Shown here piece after piece: positions 8,147-15,577 of a stretch of DNA of 30,204 nucleotides. Origin of the DNA: Bacillota bacterium. GTDB taxonomy: Bacteria > Bacillota > Clostridia > Lachnospirales > Cellulosilyticaceae. Position numbers and translations under genes: made by a program. The stretch is taken from the NCBI GenBank assembly GCA_023436395.1, contig JAEZJJ010000121.1, positions 1-30,204 on the forward strand, written 5' to 3'. Within the stretch, counting starts at the first letter, position 1, and every line of letters begins with the position of its first letter. Below the pieces are notes generated by a model. The model did not search any database and had not been told where the DNA came from. It worked only from the letters and a program-made list of their open reading frames with translations.

Positions 8147-9061
8147 TTAACGCATCACTCCTTGTAAATCATCTCTCATAGCTAAGACTGCTTTCTTAGA
8201 GGCTATAGCAAATTCTTTTTCTGTTACTTCTTTATCTTTTTCGTAAGCGGCAATAATACCTCTTGAAGAATTGACAATGATTCCTGAACCTTTTTCGTCA
8301 AAGTAATCTTTTAAGTCTTCTGCTGTACCACCTTGTGCTCCATAACCTGGTACTAAGAAGAAGGTGTGTGGCATTCTCTTTCTAAGTTCCATCCCTTGTT
8401 CTTTATAGGTGGCGCCTACTACTGCCCCAATACGGCTATAGCCCTTTGTTCCCATACTTAATTCTCCCCATTTGCTGACTAAGTCTGCCGAGTAGTCATA
8501 GACAGGGAGTCCATTTACCATCAGGTCTTGGATTTCTACACCACTTGGATTGCTTGTTTTGACTAAGATGAATAAGCCTCTATCTTGCGCATTACATGCG
8601 GCAATGAAAGGTTCAATCCCATCAAAACCCATATAAGGGTTAAGTGTGACTGCATCTTCTTGCCATAAGTCAAAGTATTCGCCTTCAATTTTAACGCCTG
8701 CGATATGCCCTGCATAAGCTGCTGCAGTAGATGCAATATCCCCTCGTTTAATATCTCCAATAACGACTAAACCTTTTGCCTTTGCATAGGCCACTGTTTC
8801 CATATACGCTCTTAAACCTTCTAAACCATATTGCTCATACATAGCAATTTGTGGTTTAACTGCAGGAATAAAAGGTGCAACTTCATCAAGAATTGCTTTA
8901 TTAAAGCGGATGAACATTTCAGCTACTGCCTTTGGTGTCTTGCCATAAGTCTCTAACATCTCTTCCTTGATAAAATTAGGAATCATAGCATAAGTTGGGT
9001 CTAATCCCACTACTGTAGGGTTATGGGTAGCTTCTATTTGAGTTATTAAACGATCAATCAT
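8147..9061 (-). CDS. pyrF: Orotidine 5'-phosphate decarboxylase (long type)
   Basis: PyrF decarboxylates OMP to UMP, the final step. The catalytic Asp/Lys motif appears as VIGDIKRGDIASTAAAY, and LVPGYGAQGGTAED is the phosphate-binding loop. At 304 residues it belongs to the longer subfamily common in Clostridia and actinobacteria rather than the short Bacillus type of about 235. The ribosome site AAAGGAG precedes ATG. It follows pyrC after 99 A/T-rich bases (9062-9160) in which I see no motif, and it abuts carA. Confidence 0.95.
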   Translation of the reverse strand: MIDRLITQIEATHNPTVVGLDPTYAMIPNFIKEEMLETYGKTPKAVAEMFIRFNKAILDEVAPFIPAVKPQIAMYEQYGLEGLRAYMETVAYAKAKGLVVIGDIKRGDIASTAAAYAGHIAGVKIEGEYFDLWQEDAVTLNPYMGFDGIEPFIAACNAQDRGLFILVKTSNPSGVEIQDLMVNGLPVYDYSADLVSKWGELSMGTKGYSRIGAVVGATYKEQGMELRKRMPHTFFLVPGYGAQGGTAEDLKDYFDEKGSGIIVNSSRGIIAAYEKDKEVTEKEFAIASKKAVLAMRDDLQGVMR

Positions 9062-9160
9062 CTTTATCGCTCCTTTGACTATTTAAATTTATAATCATGA
9101 ATTTTTATACATTATTTTCAATAATTATTCTAACATTTTTCAAACAAATTGCAATCTAAA

Positions 9161-10432
9161 TTATTTTTGGTAAATGACTTTGCCATTCACTAAAGTGGCA
9201 ACCACTTCTCCTTGTACATTCATCCCTATAAAGGGTGAGTTTTTGCTCTTACCTGCAAAAATGGTTTCATCTATGGTATAGGTTGCCTCTGGATCTAAAA
9301 TGGCAATGTCCGCTATTTTTCCTACCGATAAATCACCTTTATCAACGCCTATAATGGCTGCTGGTTTGGTACTCATTTTTTCAACCAGTGCCATTTTAGA
9401 GATAAGACCTGTTTTGACTAGCGCCGTATAGCTTAGGGCAAAGCTTGTTTCTAAGCCTACAATCCCAAAAGGTGCTTTTTCAAACTCTACATTTTTTTCA
9501 TCATAGTGATGAGGCGCATGATCTGTGGCAATCACATCAATGGTTCCATCTACAATGGCTCTTTTCATAGCTTCTACATCTTTTGTGGTGCGAAGGGGTG
9601 GGCTCATCTTTTTGTTGGTATCATAATCCCCTAAAATGCTATCATCTAATGTGAAGTAATGTGGCGCTGTTTCTGCTGTAACATTGATTCCTTGAGCTTT
9701 GGCAAATCGAATAATTTCAAGGCTACCTTCTGTACTAATATGGCAGAGGTGAAGGGGTGCTCCTGTATATTTAGCAAGTAAGATATCTCTTGCTACAATG
9801 ATTTCTTCTGCTTCTCTTGGAATGCCTTTGATGCCGAAGAGCTGTGCATTCTCACCTGCATTCATCGCCCCACCTGTAAGCTGACGATCTTCTGTATGCG
9901 AAAAAATAGGTAGGTTAAATGGTTTCGCATAGGCCATGGCTTTTTTCATTACCCCAGAATCCATAACGGTCTTCCCATCTTCGCTGAGTGCACAAATCCC
10001 ATGTTCTTTCATCTTTCCAATATCCGCAAGGGTTTCACCTTGTTGCCCTTTAGTAATGGCACCTACTGGTAGCACATTGACACCATTTGCCTTCTTTGCC
10101 ATCGCATGTATGTATTCTACAACACATTCATTATCAATCACTGGATTGGTATTTGGCATACAGCATACTGTGGTAAATCCACCTTTAGCTGCTGCCCTAG
10201 CGCCACTTGCAATATCTTCTTTGTGCTCATAACCTGGTGCTCTAAAGTGAACATGTAAATCAATCAGTCCTGGTACAACCCATTTACCAGTTGCATCAAT
10301 GCTCTCATCTGCTACTTCATGATAGTCTTTTCCGATATATACGACTTTCCCTTCTTTAATCCAAAGATCATTGACCTCTTCCATTTGTGTTTTTGGGTTA
10401 ATAATAAGTCCATTTTGAATACAAGTTATCAT
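9161..10432 (-). CDS. pyrC: Dihydroorotase
   Basis: PyrC cyclises carbamoyl aspartate to dihydroorotate. It is a class I amidohydrolase of 423 residues. The metal-binding DLHVHFRAPG motif (His60, His62) is present. Other conserved blocks are ALSEDGKTV, LCHISTEGS and VIATDHAPHH, which supply the remaining metal ligands and the catalytic Asp. Its ATG overlaps the pyrB stop as ATGA, the classical sign of translational coupling. No key residue appears to be missing. Confidence 0.96.
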   Translation of the reverse strand: MITCIQNGLIINPKTQMEEVNDLWIKEGKVVYIGKDYHEVADESIDATGKWVVPGLIDLHVHFRAPGYEHKEDIASGARAAAKGGFTTVCCMPNTNPVIDNECVVEYIHAMAKKANGVNVLPVGAITKGQQGETLADIGKMKEHGICALSEDGKTVMDSGVMKKAMAYAKPFNLPIFSHTEDRQLTGGAMNAGENAQLFGIKGIPREAEEIIVARDILLAKYTGAPLHLCHISTEGSLEIIRFAKAQGINVTAETAPHYFTLDDSILGDYDTNKKMSPPLRTTKDVEAMKRAIVDGTIDVIATDHAPHHYDEKNVEFEKAPFGIVGLETSFALSYTALVKTGLISKMALVEKMSTKPAAIIGVDKGDLSVGKIADIAILDPEATYTIDETIFAGKSKNSPFIGMNVQGEVVATLVNGKVIYQK

Positions 10433-11355
10433 TTATTTTCTCTCCCTTCTTGAAGTAAGGCTAGAATTGCCATTCTTACTGCCACACCATTGGTGACTTG
10501 TTCATCAATGACAGATACTTCACTATCCATGAGTTCTGGCATTAGCTCCACTCCTCTATTGACAGGAGCAGGATGCATCAATAGTGCCTCAGGTGCTGCC
10601 TCTTTAAAAAGCTGGGTGTTTAAACCATAAATTTGACTATACTCTCTAAGGTTTGGGAATAGTCCACCTTTTTGCCTTTCTAGTTGTATGCGTAATGCCA
10701 TGACGATATCTGCCTCTTTAACGGCTGCTGTAACATCTGTGGTCACTTTGCACCCTAAGGTTTCCATGCTCTTTGTAGTGAGGGTTCCTGGTCCCGCTAA
10801 GGTCACCTTTGCCCCTAGCTTCACAAGGCCAAATACATTAGACCTTGCCACACGGCTATGGGCAATATCTCCTACTATGGTGACTTTTAAGTCTTTAAAG
10901 CCTCCCTTTTTCTCATAGATTGTATATAAGTCTAGAAGTGCTTGGGTAGGATGTTCATTGACTCCATCTCCTGCATTAATCACAGAGGCTTTCACATTTT
11001 TAGCCAGTAGATGTGCGGCTCCACTCATACCATGTCTCATAATCATATAATCAATGCCCATACTATCTAAGGTCACGCCTGTATCTACTAAGCTCTCACC
11101 TTTTTGTACACTGCTACTGGCCACTCCTAAATCTGTTACATAGGCTCCTAAATAGGTCCCTGCCATGGTAAATGCCATACGTGTTCTCGTACTATTTTCA
11201 TAAAATAATGTCACTGCGCTTTTTCCTTTTAACAAATTGGATTTGGGCTCCTTTCCAGTAACAATACTTTTCATACTTTCAGTTCTTTGTAATATGGTCA
11301 TCATTTCATCCACACTTAAATCTCTTATCCCTAATAAATCTTTTCTTTTTAGCAT
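10429..11355 (-). CDS. pyrB: Aspartate carbamoyltransferase catalytic subunit
   Basis: PyrB joins carbamoyl phosphate to aspartate and commits carbon to pyrimidines. The carbamoyl phosphate site ENSTRTRMAF (residues 53-62) is intact, as are HPTQALLD and HPAPVNRG. At 308 residues it is a standard catalytic chain. No regulatory pyrI follows, as is usual in Firmicutes. It is the first structural gene of the operon, with AAGGGGTG seven bases before ATG. An attenuator with a PyrR-binding hairpin and a leader ORF lies immediately upstream. Confidence 0.97.
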   Translation of the reverse strand: MLKRKDLLGIRDLSVDEMMTILQRTESMKSIVTGKEPKSNLLKGKSAVTLFYENSTRTRMAFTMAGTYLGAYVTDLGVASSSVQKGESLVDTGVTLDSMGIDYMIMRHGMSGAAHLLAKNVKASVINAGDGVNEHPTQALLDLYTIYEKKGGFKDLKVTIVGDIAHSRVARSNVFGLVKLGAKVTLAGPGTLTTKSMETLGCKVTTDVTAAVKEADIVMALRIQLERQKGGLFPNLREYSQIYGLNTQLFKEAAPEALLMHPAPVNRGVELMPELMDSEVSVIDEQVTNGVAVRMAILALLQEGRENK

Positions 11356-11385
11356 CTGACATCACCCCTTGTATCATTTTTTTGC

Positions 11386-11428
11386 AAAAATAAAAGGCAA
11401 TAAAAGGATTTTATCCCTTTATTGCCTT
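11386..11428 (-). terminator. Intrinsic attenuator terminator before pyrB
   Basis: On the minus strand AAGGCAATAAAGGGA (11428-11414) pairs with TCCTTTTATTGCCTT (11408-11394). This is 15 pairs with one G-U wobble and a five-base loop, followed by a run rich in T (11393-11386). It ends 31 bases upstream of pyrB, the usual place for pyr attenuators. The 5' arm is also the last coding segment of the leader ORF, and the loop holds its stop codon. Confidence 0.9.
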
Positions 11429-11560
11429 CATAAGCCTTATGTTATATGATTGATTCATATCTAAATAGACTACAAAAACTTGTAGTCTTGTATCTTTAAA
11501 ATTTCTATAAAGTTGTGGTAATACGTCTAATTGCATAGTCATACTATCTAATATTCTCAT
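11411..11560 (-). CDS. Leader ORF in the pyr attenuator, 49 residues
   Basis: ATG at 11560 is preceded by AAGGAG with six bases spacing, a strong initiation site. Fifty codons run without interruption to TAA at 11411-11413. The peptide starts MRILDSMTMQL and ends NIRLMKAIKG. The last five sense codons form the 5' arm of the terminator, and the stop codon lies in the terminator loop. A ribosome finishing this ORF would therefore keep the terminator from folding. The layout resembles the pyrL leader of enterobacterial pyrBI, but here it is joined to a PyrR-type hairpin. I infer a regulatory role for translation itself; the peptide resembles nothing I know. Confidence 0.65.
   Translation of the reverse strand: MRILDSMTMQLDVLPQLYRNFKDTRLQVFVVYLDMNQSYNIRLMKAIKG
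11467..11488 (-). other. 9-bp hairpin inside the leader ORF, possible pause site
   Basis: AGACTACAA and TTGTAGTCT are perfect partners around a four-base loop. It lies between the PyrR hairpin and the terminator, within the leader ORF. In enterobacterial pyrBI a hairpin in the leader makes RNA polymerase pause so that a ribosome can catch up. A similar role here is inference. Confidence 0.5.
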
Positions 11561-11566
11561 TTTCTT

Positions 11567-11604
11567 CTCCTTCTTGGTCTCTCTGGGCCAAACTTAAAGG
11601 CAAT
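11567..11604 (-). promoter_or_regulatory. PyrR-binding hairpin with embedded Shine-Dalgarno and antiterminator segment
   Basis: On the RNA, TTGG-CCCAGAGAGA-CCAA (11591-11574) followed by GAAGGA matches the known PyrR-binding loop, consensus UCCAGAGAGGCU, as found in Bacillus pyr leaders. A lower stem can form between CCTT (11600-11597) and AAGG (11572-11569). That AAGG is part of the leader ORF's Shine-Dalgarno AAGGAG. The 5' side, ATTGCCTT (11604-11597), is complementary to the terminator 5' arm and so can act as antiterminator. PyrR-UMP binding would therefore hide both the antiterminator strand and the leader ribosome site. No pyrR gene is in this window. Confidence 0.85.
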
Positions 11605-11624
11605 CGCTTTATTTAATTATCGCT

Positions 11625-11653
11625 ATTTTATCACTATATTTACCACCTGTCAA
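11625..11653 (-). promoter_or_regulatory. Promoter of the pyr operon
   Basis: On the minus strand TTGACA (11653-11648) is a perfect -35 box. After exactly 17 bases comes TAAAAT (11630-11625), one mismatch from TATAAT. The start of transcription would be near 11618, about 15 bases before the antiterminator segment. The -35 box begins only 13 bases past the stop of the upstream kinase-like gene. Confidence 0.85.
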
Positions 11654-11665
11654 GGCGTACTTTTT

Positions 11666-12268
11666 TTATTCTTCTACTTGCCCTAGCATTTGATAAATCT
11701 TATAGAAGTCCACTTTAGAAACAGTGGCATAGGAAGTTGCTGATAAGTCTCCTACAACGATTGTCTCCCCTTCTTCTATGAGAGAGCTTGGCATACCATT
11801 AGTATACTTAATATGATGACTGAGTGGATTTTGATCCTTATCCACCATCTTAATCATCTCTATCTCATCTGCATATCCTAAAGCTAGAGCTGCACTTGGA
11901 AAAGGTGTTCCCTTCCATGACATCCTAAGGCCATACATACTGATATTAGTGGAAGAAATAGCACTAATTTGATAAAGTTCTTTAATTTGCTCTTCACTCA
12001 GCATATGAAATTCATCTACTACAATATAATCATAATTATCTGCGATAATCTCGCTTATGTTTAAACCTTCATCCACCTTAAGTAAAATGTCTGCTTTAAC
12101 TTGATCTTTAATCAGACGACTGCAAATAAATCCTCCATCTCTTGTGTCTAATGCAGGCTTCAAAACTAAGGTTTTTAAATTTCGCACCTTTAAATTTTGT
12201 ACCTCTGCAATGGCTCTTGCAGATTTAGAAGAACCCATTACCCCCACTGTCACTTTAAAAAAACCCAT
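11666..12268 (-). CDS. tdk: Divergent thymidine kinase-like protein
   Basis: The fold follows type II thymidine kinase. It has a P-loop GVMGSSKSA near residues 8-16, a Walker B/catalytic segment VVDEFHML, and YGLRMSWKGTPFPSA matching the family's YGLRTDF-G-PFPGS motif. The 200-residue length is right. Two things are odd. The P-loop departs from the usual GPMFSGKS. The structural zinc site, normally four cysteines around the lasso region, is gone: only one cysteine remains, in GGFICSRL. It could still phosphorylate thymidine or have changed substrate. GGAG lies ten bases before ATG. It sits just upstream of the pyr promoter on the same strand, so it may contribute read-through, and pyrimidine salvage would suit the location. 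Confidence 0.75.
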   Translation of the reverse strand: MGFFKVTVGVMGSSKSARAIAEVQNLKVRNLKTLVLKPALDTRDGGFICSRLIKDQVKADILLKVDEGLNISEIIADNYDYIVVDEFHMLSEEQIKELYQISAISSTNISMYGLRMSWKGTPFPSAALALGYADEIEMIKMVDKDQNPLSHHIKYTNGMPSSLIEEGETIVVGDLSATSYATVSKVDFYKIYQMLGQVEE

Positions 12269-12315
12269 TACCTTAATTCTCCTTTTTCTTGCCTATTCAT
12301 GCTTTGCTAAAAGGT

Positions 12316-12321
12316 ATTATA
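12316..12321 (-). promoter_or_regulatory. Possible -10 box for the kinase-like gene
   Basis: On the minus strand a perfect TATAAT stands 47 bases before the ATG at 12268. No good -35 box is visible at 17 bases, only a T-rich tract. The site is therefore weak evidence on its own. Confidence 0.35.
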
Positions 12322-12395
12322 CACTATTCTTCCCAGAAAAAAAATGACTCTATCTATTGTCGCAATCTTATAGTATTGCCTAAGCATTTACCCAT

Positions 12396-12540
12396 TTATT
12401 TTTCATTCAATCCTTCTAGAACTGCATACCCCTCGTGAATGTTGGCCTTTTGGGCTGAGAGGACTTTCACTTCGTCCTATATATTGACCGCTTTCATTTG
12501 CCAAAGTTGTTCCATGTCTAACAAGTATTAATTTTAGCAT
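12396..12540 (-). pseudogene. Internally deleted histidine phosphatase (CobC/phosphoglycerate mutase-like)
   Basis: From ATG at 12540, with AGGAG eight bases upstream, the protein reads MLKLILVRHGTTLANES, then GQYIGRSESPLSPKGQ. This is the start of the histidine phosphatase superfamily, with the RHG catalytic motif and the LS-P-KG-Q block. Homology then stops and the frame closes at 12403. In the next frame EGYAVLEGLNEK ends at TAA (12396-12398), which looks like a natural C-terminus. I infer loss of about 130 middle codons plus a frameshift. Many clostridial alpha-ribazole phosphatases start this way, but the fragment cannot be placed precisely. The adjoining 12541-12659 shows only a 23-codon chance frame and no motif I recognise. 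Confidence 0.75.
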
Positions 12541-12659
12541 CTTCTCTTCTCCTCTTCTTAGTATTACGCCTTATATAATCCTAAGTGCCTTCCTAGATTT
12601 CATTCTAAGAACCTGATACGTTCCTTCAGTGTGAAACATCATGCCTATTTGGTGACATA

Positions 12660-12715
12660 TAAAAAAATGAAGAATAAGAGTTGTAAGTTTTCACTCACAA
12701 TGCCTCATTCTTCAT
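12660..12715 (-). terminator. Terminator of the M55 peptidase gene
   Basis: On the minus strand ATGAAGAATGAG (12715-12704) pairs with CTTATTCTTCAT (12678-12667), with one G-U wobble. Seven T residues follow directly. The hairpin begins seven bases after the peptidase stop. Confidence 0.8.
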
Positions 12716-12721
12716 GACTTT

Positions 12722-13519
12722 CTAACTTATAAATAATAAAAGGATCAGTAAGTGCATATAATTATTGGATACATAACGAATCGTATACTCATCTATTTGC
12801 TCTACATTTGGATAAAATGAAAATTTATAGGCATCTGCATGCTTTTTAAATTCAATAATCATCTCATATTCTTCTGGCTTTTCAAAAGTATATTCTTGTA
12901 ATGACTCCAGACTCTTCTTAACCCCTTTGCGAATACGTTCTACTGCTAAATCAGGATGGATACTTACTATGGCCCCACCGAACCCTTCTTGTACAGCAAC
13001 AGTTTTAATCAGAGGATTAAACTTGCGTACAGAACGCATTAAATCCCCATCTCCTGATATGGCGACAATAGGAACGCCTAGCATATAACAGGCGTGGGCA
13101 TGGATTAAAAACTCATCTGCATCTTCTCCATTAATGATTACATTTTTAATCACATCAGGCCATAAGGTGTGAGCCAGTGGACTACCGTTAGAACTGGCAC
13201 CGCTATGATAACCAATGAGAATAACAGCATCATAACTTTCATCTAATCCTTCTACCATACCATAAGGATGATTACTCCAACCTGAGATCACCTTGACCCC
13301 TCGAGGCAACATGCTATGTATCAGATTTTTGCCATCTTCATGGGCATCCTTAACCATAATATAATCTGCACCAGCTTCAATGGCCCCTTCACAAGCAGCT
13401 ACAACTTCTTTTGTCATTTGCTCCCTATAGAGCTCGTAATATTGGCCCCCCTTATGGGTTTCTTCCCATTCTGAAACACCTGTAATGCCTTCTAAATCTG
13501 CACTAATATACACGCGCAT
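12722..13519 (-). CDS. M55 family D-aminopeptidase (DppA-like)
   Basis: DppA-type enzymes remove N-terminal D-amino acids from peptides, likely cell wall derived, and use two zinc ions. With the start at 13519, Asp8, Glu10 and His60 fall exactly at the metal-ligand numbers of Bacillus DppA. His105 and the catalytic His117 are close to their expected places. That agreement, and GAGGAGG six bases upstream, favour this ATG over the one at 13525. The length is 265 residues. The C-terminus ends in an unusual hydrophobic tail, HLLILLLFIS. The gene is transcribed away from pepF, another peptidase, across a 190-base gap. It is probably cytoplasmic, as no signal peptide is seen. Confidence 0.9.
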   Translation of the reverse strand: MRVYISADLEGITGVSEWEETHKGGQYYELYREQMTKEVVAACEGAIEAGADYIMVKDAHEDGKNLIHSMLPRGVKVISGWSNHPYGMVEGLDESYDAVILIGYHSGASSNGSPLAHTLWPDVIKNVIINGEDADEFLIHAHACYMLGVPIVAISGDGDLMRSVRKFNPLIKTVAVQEGFGGAIVSIHPDLAVERIRKGVKKSLESLQEYTFEKPEEYEMIIEFKKHADAYKFSFYPNVEQIDEYTIRYVSNNYMHLLILLLFIS

Positions 13520-13647
13520 TGTCATCCTCCTCTACCTACTTCATCTTTCTCATCATCTATCTGTTTAAATACTATATTTACTAATTATTTACTTTATATT
13601 GAGTATATCAAAAATACCATAAAATATCAAAAACATATTTATATAAT

Positions 13648-13703
13648 TATTATTTTACCCTTAAATCGAGTATACTACTATTAAATAACCTATTATAAAG
13701 GAG
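13648..13703 (+). promoter_or_regulatory. Likely promoter and ribosome site of pepF
   Basis: TATACT (13671-13676) is a good -10 box. The -35 position (13648-13653) holds TATTAT and is poor. AAAGGAG (13697-13703) lies eight bases before ATG. The rest of the divergent gap 13533-13647 is A/T-rich, and I could not place a convincing minus-strand promoter in it. Confidence 0.4.
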
Positions 13704-13711
13704 ATAACATA

Positions 13712-15514
13712 ATGTCACAAACATTACCTAAACGTCAAGATGTAAAATCTGAAGATACTTGGAAATTAGAGGATATCTTTGAAAATGATACCTTATTTGA
13801 AAACACCCTTGCACAAACAAAGGAAATGCTCAACACCTTTAAAGCCTATGAAGGTAAATTAACACAAAATCCTGAAACTTTATTAGCTTTTCTAAGACTT
13901 CAAGATGTCTTTGGAGAAGCTTTAGGCAAACTCTATGTCTACAGCCATATGCGTCTTCATCAAGATGGTAGTAACGCCTATTATCAAGGCCTCTCCTCTC
14001 AAAGTGAAAACTTATCTGTGGATAGCTCCGAAGTCCTCTCTTTTGCTGGACCTGAACTCAGTAGCCTTACCCCTGAGCAGCTTGATACCTTTTATACTAC
14101 CCTCCCTGAGTTACATCATTATGAACGCTATCTGAGTGAAATCTTAAGACAAAAGGCCCATATTCTCACACCTGAAATGGAAGCTATTCTAGCGAGAGTG
14201 AGTGAACTAGGGAGCGTGCCTCAAAACACCTTTTCCATGCTTAATAATGTGGATATGAAGTTTCCTACCATTGAAAATGCCAAAGGTGAGTGTATCCGCC
14301 TTACCCATGGTAACTATATTCCTCTTATGGAAAGTCAAAATCGTAAGGTAAGGCAAACTGCTTTTGCTGCCCTTTATGATACCTATAGCGCTTATAAAAA
14401 TACAATTGCCACTCTTTTTGCTGGCAATATCAAACAATATGGCTTTTTCTCAACTATGCGTCATTTTGAGTCACCCCTTCATAGCGCCCTGACTGAGAAT
14501 AATATTCCTGTGACTGTGTATCATGAACTAATTGATACCGTCAATAACCATCTCTCCATTATGCATGACTATATGACCCTTCGCAAAGAGGTATTAGGAC
14601 TTGAAACACTTCATATGTATGACCTCTTTGTCCCTATGATCAAAGATTTTGAAAAGGAAATAAGCTATGAAGAAGCTTGTGATATTCTGCTTAAAGCAAT
14701 TGCACCTCTTGGTGAAGATTATATCCGTATTGTCAAAGAAGCTTTAGCCAATCGTTGGATTGATAAATATGAAAATGAAGGCAAACGTAGTGGTGCTTAT
14801 TCTTGGGGGACTTATGGGGCACCTCATCCTTATATCCTGTTGAACCATTCCCCTAACATCAATAGTTTATTTACGCTCGCTCATGAGATGGGCCATGCGA
14901 TGCACAGTTATTATTCTCATCAAAACCAACCTCATGTTTACGGTGACTACTGTATTTTTGTAGCAGAGGTTGCCTCTACTGTGAATGAAGCTTTACTCAT
15001 GAATTATCTCCTTAAGACCACAGAAGATGAAACCTATAAACGCTTCCTGATTAACTATTTCATGGAGCAATTCCGTAGTACCCTTTATCGTCAAACGATG
15101 TTTGCTGAATTTGAGCTTCTGGTGCATACTGCCAATCAAGAAGGTACTATTCTCACTTCAGATTATTTATGCGACACCTATTATGCGTTGGTCAAAAAAT
15201 ACCATGGACCTAGTGTAGAAGTGGATCCTGCAATTGCCTTAGAATGGGCACGTATTCCTCATTTCTATACCCCATTTTATGTGTATCAATATGCTACTGG
15301 GTATTCAGCTGCTATTACCCTCTCTGAGCGTATTTTAAATGAAGGCGAACAGGCAGTTAAAGAGTATAAAGCCTTCCTAGGCGGTGGCTCTTCTAAAGAT
15401 CCTATTGATTTACTGAAAATGGCAGGTGTGGATATGGGTACTTCTGCCCCAATTAGTAAGGCACTAGCACTTTTTAGTGATTTAGTTAATCAATTTAAAC
15501 AATTGAATGCCTAA
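13712..15514 (+). CDS. pepF: Oligoendopeptidase F (M3B metallopeptidase)
   Basis: PepF cuts short peptides of about 7-17 residues in the cytoplasm and takes part in peptide turnover, including signal peptide debris. The zinc site is HEMGH at residues 391-395, inside LAHEMGHAMHS, with the third ligand Glu419 in AEVAST. The 600-residue length and the N-terminal helical region are typical. No signal peptide is seen. It is followed at 63 bases by ade on the same strand, without a terminator between. Confidence 0.95.
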   Translation: MSQTLPKRQDVKSEDTWKLEDIFENDTLFENTLAQTKEMLNTFKAYEGKLTQNPETLLAFLRLQDVFGEALGKLYVYSHMRLHQDGSNAYYQGLSSQSENLSVDSSEVLSFAGPELSSLTPEQLDTFYTTLPELHHYERYLSEILRQKAHILTPEMEAILARVSELGSVPQNTFSMLNNVDMKFPTIENAKGECIRLTHGNYIPLMESQNRKVRQTAFAALYDTYSAYKNTIATLFAGNIKQYGFFSTMRHFESPLHSALTENNIPVTVYHELIDTVNNHLSIMHDYMTLRKEVLGLETLHMYDLFVPMIKDFEKEISYEEACDILLKAIAPLGEDYIRIVKEALANRWIDKYENEGKRSGAYSWGTYGAPHPYILLNHSPNINSLFTLAHEMGHAMHSYYSHQNQPHVYGDYCIFVAEVASTVNEALLMNYLLKTTEDETYKRFLINYFMEQFRSTLYRQTMFAEFELLVHTANQEGTILTSDYLCDTYYALVKKYHGPSVEVDPAIALEWARIPHFYTPFYVYQYATGYSAAITLSERILNEGEQAVKEYKAFLGGGSSKDPIDLLKMAGVDMGTSAPISKALALFSDLVNQFKQLNA

Positions 15515-15518
15515 TCTA

Positions 15519-15547
15519 TTGCTCATTTCCCTTTAAAGTGATATGAT
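15519..15547 (+). promoter_or_regulatory. Possible internal promoter for ade
   Basis: TTGCTC (15519-15524) and TATGAT (15542-15547) are separated by exactly 17 bases. Both are partial matches to the sigma-A consensus. Ade may thus be expressed separately from pepF as well as by read-through. Confidence 0.45.
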
Positions 15548-15577
15548 AATCAAAAATAATTTTGAGGGGGCTTTATA

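Noticed and set aside
8563..8760. Minus-strand 65-codon frame inside pyrF
   Set aside because: Alternative frame of a well-supported gene on the same strand, with no initiation signal.
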